From NCBI GenBank assembly GCA_003313425.1, contig NHZP01000022.1:372001-436000 (forward strand): 64,000 bases of DNA, read 5' to 3'. The position numbers were made by a program, and so were the translations under genes. Under the pieces are notes generated by a model, which was not told the origin of the DNA, did not search any database, and was given only the letters and a program-made list of their open reading frames with translations. This stretch comes from Pseudopyrenochaeta lycopersici (Eukaryota; Ascomycota; Dothideomycetes; Pleosporales; Pseudopyrenochaetaceae). Of this stretch, positions 59,240 through 64,000 are shown piece after piece (position 1 is the stretch's first letter; each line of letters opens with the position of its first letter).

Positions 59240-60121
59240 ATGGCAATCGCTTACTACGCTGCTGCGCACTTCAATTCGACAACAGTGCAAACAACACAAA
59301 GCCAGCAAGCCACCACGCCTAGCAAACCAGCACCGAAGTTGAGTCTGATTGGAGCGCGAGCCAGGGACGAACCTCTGAGCCACAATGTCTTCATGTCTGC
59401 CGCTCAGCGCTGGGCCAAGTTTAGCGATGGACATGTCGACCAGCAAGAAGATTCCATCTTCTTTCGTCTCCCCGCCGAGCTGCGGAATGAAGTTTACAAA
59501 GAACTTCTATGCTCTGGCACACCCAACATGAAGGAACTAGCAGAATACTCGGATAGGAATTGCAAACAAAAACCTGTTTACCCAGCAATCCTATCCACAT
59601 GTCGCAAAGCTCATGAAGAAGCTACCGATCTACTCTACACAACACACATCTTCCATGCGCACCCATCACTACTCGCATCACTCCCACACCTTACATCCTC
59701 CGCAAAGCCAGTACTTTGTCCGTCTGTGGCCTCCAAAATCAACCGCTGGCAACTCACCATCCGCCTCGACACCGACCCCCGCTTCACCATGTCGCAAACC
59801 ACTGCAGCCTTCTCCGGAGCCGAGTACCTCGAGATCCGCGTCTGGCAGTCCATGTTCGACGGCTGCGACTCTTCCGTCTTGAGGCTATTCACTGGTATCA
59901 GGGGAGTCAAGGTTGCGAAAGTAGGGGGCAGTGCAAATCCAGAATTGGCCAGGTGGCTAGAGAAACGCATGATGCAGCCCATTGAAGAGAAGGATGAGAG
60001 GGATATGTGTCACTGTGAGGACTACGGGAGGGAAGTCCATTGTGCGCGGTGTTACAAGAAGGTTAATCTGGGGAGTGAGTGGTTTGGTGGACGAGATGCG
60101 TGGACATTTGGAAATCGCTGA
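59240..60121 (+). CDS. 2EXR / F-box-like fungal protein
   Basis: Single-exon frame of 293 aa beginning at the ATG at 59240. After a Thr/Gln/Ser-rich leader, the block FFRLPAELRNEVYKELL at about residue 74 matches the start of the 2EXR and F-box-like domains that are very numerous in ascomycetes. PAILSTCRKAHEEATDLLYTTH, the standard continuation, follows at about residue 115. The C-terminal part contains MCHCEDYGREVHCARCYKK, a Cys/His-rich string that could bind a metal. Function unknown; members are often polymorphic and expanded. The next recognisable gene starts 130 bp downstream in the same reading frame (see ferric reductase). Confidence 0.78.
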   Translation: MAIAYYAAAHFNSTTVQTTQSQQATTPSKPAPKLSLIGARARDEPLSHNVFMSAAQRWAKFSDGHVDQQEDSIFFRLPAELRNEVYKELLCSGTPNMKELAEYSDRNCKQKPVYPAILSTCRKAHEEATDLLYTTHIFHAHPSLLASLPHLTSSAKPVLCPSVASKINRWQLTIRLDTDPRFTMSQTTAAFSGAEYLEIRVWQSMFDGCDSSVLRLFTGIRGVKVAKVGGSANPELARWLEKRMMQPIEEKDERDMCHCEDYGREVHCARCYKKVNLGSEWFGGRDAWTFGNR

Positions 60122-60142
60122 ACGAAAGCGAATAGAGGCGTT

Positions 60143-60991
60143 TTGGGTTTTATTTTTGTTTGTTTTCTCGGAACTTTCACATACACTGAGTGTATATACA
60201 CACAAGTCTCGGATGACGGACAGACGGTATTGGTTTCTGCATACTGGCCTATGAAATCTAGAGACGCATCTTTCTGGCGTAAGGTCTTTGGCGGGAATAC
60301 GGAGTACGGCTGGGAACCATCTCAACATGTTTTCATCAGTATTCCTGAATTGAGCATGAAATATCGCTTCCAATATCATCCTTTTACAATTGCTGCTGCC
60401 GCGCCAGCTCCAGGACAGACATGCGGCTGGTTCAATCTTATCATTCGTGCTAAGAGAGGCTTCTCAAGAGATCTTCTCCACTACGCAAAGAAAACGCAGT
60501 CGACGAGGATCTGTGTCGATGGACCCTATGGCTCTCTACGCACACTGGAGATGGCCCGTGACAACGACGTGTGCATCATCGTAGCCGGTGGCGCGGGGAT
60601 CGCTATCGCGTACCCTTTGCTGTGGTCCTTGCTGCATCACAATGCCACGCCTGATCAGAATGCAATCCCGCATCCACGAGAGCAACAGATGTGCCTGATC
60701 TGGATTGTCCAAGACACTTCGCACATTTCTTGGCTTGGACAAGAAAAGCTTGATGAGCTGAGAGAGCTTGGCTTGCATCTCGTCGTACCGCCACCGAATC
60801 GTGAGCATGGGCGACCGGACATACGGGCGATTCTGAGGGAGCAGGTTGAAGATTTGAAGGAGCAGAATGATATTGTTAGTGTTGTCGTAAGTGGACCGGA
60901 TGGTTTGAATAGGACAGTGAGGAACGAGTGCGCCAGGATGATCAGAAAGGGCATAAAAGTAGAGGTCGCGGTGGAGAAATTTGGATGGTGA
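60143..60991 (+). pseudogene. Ferric reductase fragment: FAD/NADPH domains without membrane half
   Basis: The frame encodes only the cytosolic half of a ferric-chelate reductase/NADPH oxidase-type protein. The first ATG is 60251 (247 aa to the stop), but similarity begins earlier at SDDGQTVLVSAYWP (about 60208). The FAD-binding motif is HPFTIAAAAP. The NADPH-binding glycine motif is VAGGAGIAIAYPLLWSLL, and the C-terminus SGPDGLNRTVRNECARM through VEVAVEKFGW is the normal end of the family. The usual five to seven membrane helices and the haem-binding His residues are absent, and upstream lies a different gene. The same frame continues to the 2EXR stop codon, separated from it only by that TGA. 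It is either a truncated relic or a soluble flavin reductase with a new start. The open frame is undamaged. Confidence 0.7.
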
Positions 60992-61236
60992 CATGGGCTC
61001 CTAGAAGACGCATAGATGTGAGTGGAGTCTACAGGATCAAATTTAAGCCATGGAAATACTTCCTGATGGCGCAATTCGACGTTGGAATATATATGGTATC
61101 ATCTCACGTCTATGGCATTCTTCCATAGTGTGAGATCACGACGTAGGGTGATCGAAAAGTGGTGAAAAGTCTGTGTAATCACTTTAGAGCTCTCTACTGA
61201 GCTGTGTACCGAAAGTCCAAGTCCAAGCTCCTGCCG

Positions 61237-61851
61237 TCACACATGGTTTGAGTTTCGTAGCTTCTCCAAGGCTTCAATCACTTCCGATGTCGACGCTGTG
61301 CCACCAAAATTTCGCAGGGCGTGCAGAGCGGCTACATGGTCCGACTCATTGCATGTCCCCGTAGCATCACTTATGGTAGTGACGGCGAAGTTCAATTGAT
61401 AGGCATCTCTTGCCGTCGTCTCTACACATACATCGGTTCCCACCCCAGTCAAAATCAAATGGTCGACTCCTCGCTCTCTCAGTGTATTCTCCAGCGACGT
61501 GCGAAAAAAGCAAGAATTTCTTGTCTTATTGATGACATTGTCGTCGGGCTCAGGCGTGAGTTCGTCTAGAATATCGGCATCCCAAGACCCCCGTAAAAGA
61601 CCCTGGAATTGTTCGAGTCGATCATGTCTATCGCGACCGCGTCTATCTGAGTAGTCGGCCTTGTATCCTGTCTTCAGGAAGTAGATAGGGAGGCCAGTAG
61701 CGCGAAACTCGGAGAGTAGCTCATTGATACGAGGAACAATCGTTGTTGGGTCAGTCAGTATTCCTAGTCTTGCAAAGCTGCCATCCTTGTGGCAGAAGCC
61801 GTTCTGCATGTCGACCACTATGAGCGCTGGAGTGGAGTCGAATTGGAACAT
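61237..61851 (-). CDS. Isochorismatase-family cysteine hydrolase
   Basis: Intronless, 204 aa. The frame opens at a TTG three codons upstream, but the first ATG is 61851 (MFQFDSTPALIVVDMQ). The catalytic triad of the family is present: Asp in VVDMQNGF (about residue 14), Lys in NVINKTRNSCF (about 109) and Cys in GVGTDVCVETTARDA (about 142). The cis-peptide and substrate region between these is normal, and the length is typical. The family includes isochorismatases, N-carbamoylsarcosine amidases, nicotinamidases and ureidoacrylate amidases. The GTDVCVETTARDA motif with long insert fits amidohydrolases of the RutB/biuret-like branch as well as isochorismatases, so the substrate stays open. No signal peptide; probably cytosolic. 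Confidence 0.9.
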   Translation of the reverse strand: MFQFDSTPALIVVDMQNGFCHKDGSFARLGILTDPTTIVPRINELLSEFRATGLPIYFLKTGYKADYSDRRGRDRHDRLEQFQGLLRGSWDADILDELTPEPDDNVINKTRNSCFFRTSLENTLRERGVDHLILTGVGTDVCVETTARDAYQLNFAVTTISDATGTCNESDHVAALHALRNFGGTASTSEVIEALEKLRNSNHV

Positions 61852-62280
61852 TGTAGACAACGACGGCTCTTTGTCGACTATAACTAGAAGTGTAGTAGGG
61901 CGTTATGTTATGCAAGCAAGACGGGATCAGGTCTTGCTTATTGCACCAGGTGAAGTACTTCGGGTGAATCTAGACCGCGCGGCTGAGTCAAGATGTGTTA
62001 GTCAGCGGGGCTTGACATGGCCAGCATTCAGATGACTGCCATCGGGAATCTTGTAATCCCAAGAGTCTCCCATGCACATCTCAATGTTCCACAGCGTGTG
62101 CGACCTCATGAAGTCCATTTTCTACCTACCCTATGGTACCGCACTGATCATGTGACATACATACCCTGTCTCAGTCTAGAACACCGACATTCTACCCTAT
62201 GGTAACAAACTCGCTACGTTCGAGCTAGACCTCGCACTCACTATAGTGCCTGATAATTGCCCTGAGCGGGTTTTGTCCTG
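61852..62280. other. Intergenic, no supported gene
   Basis: 429 bp between two minus-strand genes. Contains the direct repeat CTACCCTATGGTA at about 62126-62138 and again at 62192-62204. No gene seen. Confidence 0.45.
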
Positions 62281-62946
62281 TTACGGCCCAGCGGCTTGGT
62301 TGTCCTCGTGGTCATACTCGTCTTGGAGGTCACCATCATGCTCGGCCAGCGTGTAAACGTCCGTAAAGGTAGCGGGTTCTTCAACTTCGCTCGCCTTAGG
62401 TGCCAATTTTGCTACGATTCGTCTACGCCATCGTACCAGGAAAGAGCCAGTGATGAGAGCTGAGATTTCCGTTGCCGACAACAAACCGACAAAAACGAAT
62501 GGGCCCGTCGCAAGCGATGCCAGACGAAAGCCGCTCAGGATTACCAGCCAGCCCAGCACTAGAGTCGAGAATCCGAGGATGGAGTGGATGAATGAGATGC
62601 TTGCCCTGTAGCCGCGGCTCTTGTCCAACACATCGACGAATCCAAGTGGCATCTGAATTAGCGCCATGCTGAACACGACCAGTCCTAGCGACTGATGCTT
62701 GTGGTGCAACCGACTGCTATCGAGCAGACTCACGCCTGTGGTGAGTGCCAGAAGCATCGTACCACATGCTTGTATCTTCCAGTGTGGAATCGACCAGCGA
62801 CTTTTCTTGAACCATAGCGATGCAATTCCCAAAGGGAAAACGAGTAGTAGTGCTGCGCAGCCCAGCAATCCATGAGCCAGCCAAATGTTCATCTTCTTGG
62901 CACACTGAGGAATGGTGCAAAAGAAGCCACTTGCACCGATAACCAT
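62281..62946 (-). CDS. Cytochrome b561-type membrane protein
   Basis: Single-exon frame of 221 aa with the ATG at 62946. Five to six hydrophobic segments can be seen, and His residues lie in the positions expected for haem ligation: LAHGLLG (His25), IPHWKIQ (His55), LHHKHQSLG (His81-84) and SFIHSILG (His121). This is the cytochrome b561/ferric reductase transmembrane domain, which moves electrons across membranes, classically from ascorbate. Fungal members are often fused to an N-terminal DOMON domain; none is seen here, and the protein begins just before helix 1, so a missing upstream exon is possible. The C-terminal ~45 residues are acidic and cytoplasmic. It lies near the headless ferric reductase, on the other strand. 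Confidence 0.82.
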   Translation of the reverse strand: MVIGASGFFCTIPQCAKKMNIWLAHGLLGCAALLLVFPLGIASLWFKKSRWSIPHWKIQACGTMLLALTTGVSLLDSSRLHHKHQSLGLVVFSMALIQMPLGFVDVLDKSRGYRASISFIHSILGFSTLVLGWLVILSGFRLASLATGPFVFVGLLSATEISALITGSFLVRWRRRIVAKLAPKASEVEEPATFTDVYTLAEHDGDLQDEYDHEDNQAAGP

Positions 62947-63395
62947 GGAAGGACATCACGAGGCGTGAATAAGCACAGACAACCACTTGTAGCTGCTCGA
63001 TATTAGCTCCAAATAATCTTTACACCCACTTGACCCGGGCGATCCATAGCCAATACCTTCAGCCTGACACCTTCAAAAAACCGAGAGCCTTAGTGTCTGA
63101 ATTGATGCTCACGCGGAACTAAGCATAGAGGAAGCAAGGCTTACTGTTGAACATAAGCTCATTCGCCTCCTGACGTGTTAAAAATAGCAGGAGCCCAAAG
63201 TAGCTGCGCATTCAAGTTTTATTTATACAGAGCTTAACATAGCTGGGAGAGCCAAATTCGGCGATATGGAGCTATCTTCTTGCTTCCAAGTTACATGCCT
63301 TTTCCATGGTCGTTTCCGTCCACGCAGATAGAAGAAAGTGACATAGGATTTTCTGTCTCTGCAGTTCTTGCATCAGATTAAGCCTACACTACATC
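62947..63395. other. Divergent intergenic region
   Basis: 449 bp between the start codons of the b561-type gene (minus) and the right-edge gene (plus). Holds both promoters. Nothing else seen. Confidence 0.45.
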
Positions 63396-64000
63396 ATGGC
63401 AAACCCGCAACACTCAGGAGACTCTAAATCCCAAGAAGCGCGGGCGATGTGTAAAGCAGGCGAACGGCGGGCCCAACCGATCGATAAGGCGACCCGCGTA
63501 GGCGCATCCTACAGCACAATGGCCCAATGGGGTGACATTGACGGGGTACTCTTCACAGCCGATGTGAGGCTCTATGAAGCCCTGCAGACCACAGAATCTT
63601 CTCGCACAAACGTGCACCGTGCACGAGTCCTCCTCGCAACGCATCAGCGTACATGTCAAGTCGAGCAAAAGAGCCACTATCGGTATGTCCACACGAGCAG
63701 CATGTTTAGCGCGCAGTGCCTCTACTTACAAGAGATAATCCACAGCGAAGGATCCGAGATGCACAAGTGTCAGTGGTGTCCGAGTAGCACCACGCCAGGC
63801 GACCACAATATGCATGACCCTGGTACCGACTACCAGAGTGCAATGAAACGTGCAGCTGCGCAGAAGAGGGAGCTGGAAGCTAGAATCGCCGAGCTTGAAG
63901 CTAAGAACTCCAGCATGGCGGAAGAACAGCGCACTGCGCTGGTCAATGCCGCCAATCGCATCATCGCTGCTGAGAGAAAGATTAGCGAAGTTGAGGAAGC
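63396..64000 (+). CDS. 5' part of an unrecognised gene with coiled coil, cut by window edge
   Basis: The frame starting at ATG 63396 stays open through the right edge (201 complete codons), so the gene is partial. The start follows TACATC, and no stop occurs. The N-terminal part, MANPQHSGDSKSQEARAMCK, has no signal peptide. Around residues 126-145 the string HKCQWCPSSTTPGDHNMH resembles a small CxxC..H..H metal site. From about residue 150 a heptad-like helix begins (SAMKRAAAQKRELEARIAEL and on to RIIAAERKISEVEE), a clear coiled coil. I do not recognise the family; it could be a nuclear or scaffold protein, or the repeated-gene type common near variable regions. Confidence 0.6.
   Translation, partial: MANPQHSGDSKSQEARAMCKAGERRAQPIDKATRVGASYSTMAQWGDIDGVLFTADVRLYEALQTTESSRTNVHRARVLLATHQRTCQVEQKSHYRYVHTSSMFSAQCLYLQEIIHSEGSEMHKCQWCPSSTTPGDHNMHDPGTDYQSAMKRAAAQKRELEARIAELEAKNSSMAEEQRTALVNAANRIIAAERKISEVEE

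Noticed and set aside
1..64000. Search for CRISPR arrays, bacterial operons, insertion sequences, rRNA genes and prophage
   Set aside because: The window is fungal nuclear DNA. No spacer-repeat pattern, transposase, reverse transcriptase, long terminal repeats or rRNA sequence was noticed.

Overview
The window is chromosomal DNA from a filamentous ascomycete (Pezizomycotina; a Dothideomycete such as one of the Pleosporales is my best guess, inferred from gene content and not proven). The reasons are protein-coding genes split by many 46-100 bp GT..AG introns, a fungal AA9 lytic polysaccharide monooxygenase, a C2H2 plus fungal-specific transcription factor, a Zn2Cys6 cluster protein, an ASE1/MAP65 protein and a RasGEF of the Cdc25 type. 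There are no operons. Genes lie on both strands, often as head-to-head or tail-to-tail pairs. All gene models below were built by hand: reading frames were joined across introns only where both phase and family similarity agreed.

Layout. 0.4-2.8 kb: ASE1-type spindle-midzone microtubule bundler (+). 4.8-6.3 kb: conserved fungal protein of unknown function (+). 6.3-9.4 kb: gene-poor DNA with a 23-bp duplication, an ATGCAT-rich alternating tract, a six-copy 107/108-bp tandem array and an intron-bearing tRNA-Arg(ACG) (-). 9.4-18.6 kb: the ATM-family kinase TEL1 (-, 7 exons, 2966 aa), head-to-head with the inner-ring nucleoporin NUP192/NUP205 (+, 19.0-24.1 kb). 24.5-27.1 kb: three compact metabolic or organelle genes: mitochondrial ribosomal protein bS6m (-), glycine cleavage H protein (+) and a zinc-free MDR oxidoreductase (-).

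27-39 kb looks like accessory territory. Gene spacing is wide and the genes are nutritional: a TRI12-like MFS transporter (+), a protein with an unusual C-terminal Zn2Cys6 cluster (-), an NCS1 uracil/allantoin-type permease (+) and an AA9 LPMO (+). 39.8-51.4 kb returns to housekeeping and regulatory genes: the snoRNP protein NHP2 (-), a two-finger C2H2 transcription factor (-) and a Ras exchange factor with SH3 domain (+). 53-64 kb holds cell-surface and redox genes: a GPI-anchored GH16 enzyme (+), a Pro-rich secreted/GPI protein (+), a 2EXR/F-box-like protein (+) directly followed in the same frame by a ferric reductase lacking its membrane half (+), an isochorismatase-family hydrolase (-), a cytochrome b561-type membrane protein (-), and the 5' part of a coiled-coil gene running off the right edge (+).

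Working together: TEL1, ASE1 and NUP192 are unlinked cell-cycle and nuclear functions that happen to be neighbours. The permease, MFS carrier, LPMO and GH16 genes suit a saprotroph or plant-associated lifestyle. I did not find a convincing new multi-gene system. The observations most worth a second look are the A-B dimeric 107/108-bp array, the headless ferric reductase lying in frame behind the 2EXR gene, the C-terminal zinc cluster, and a possible acidic dileucine leader on the NCS1 permease.
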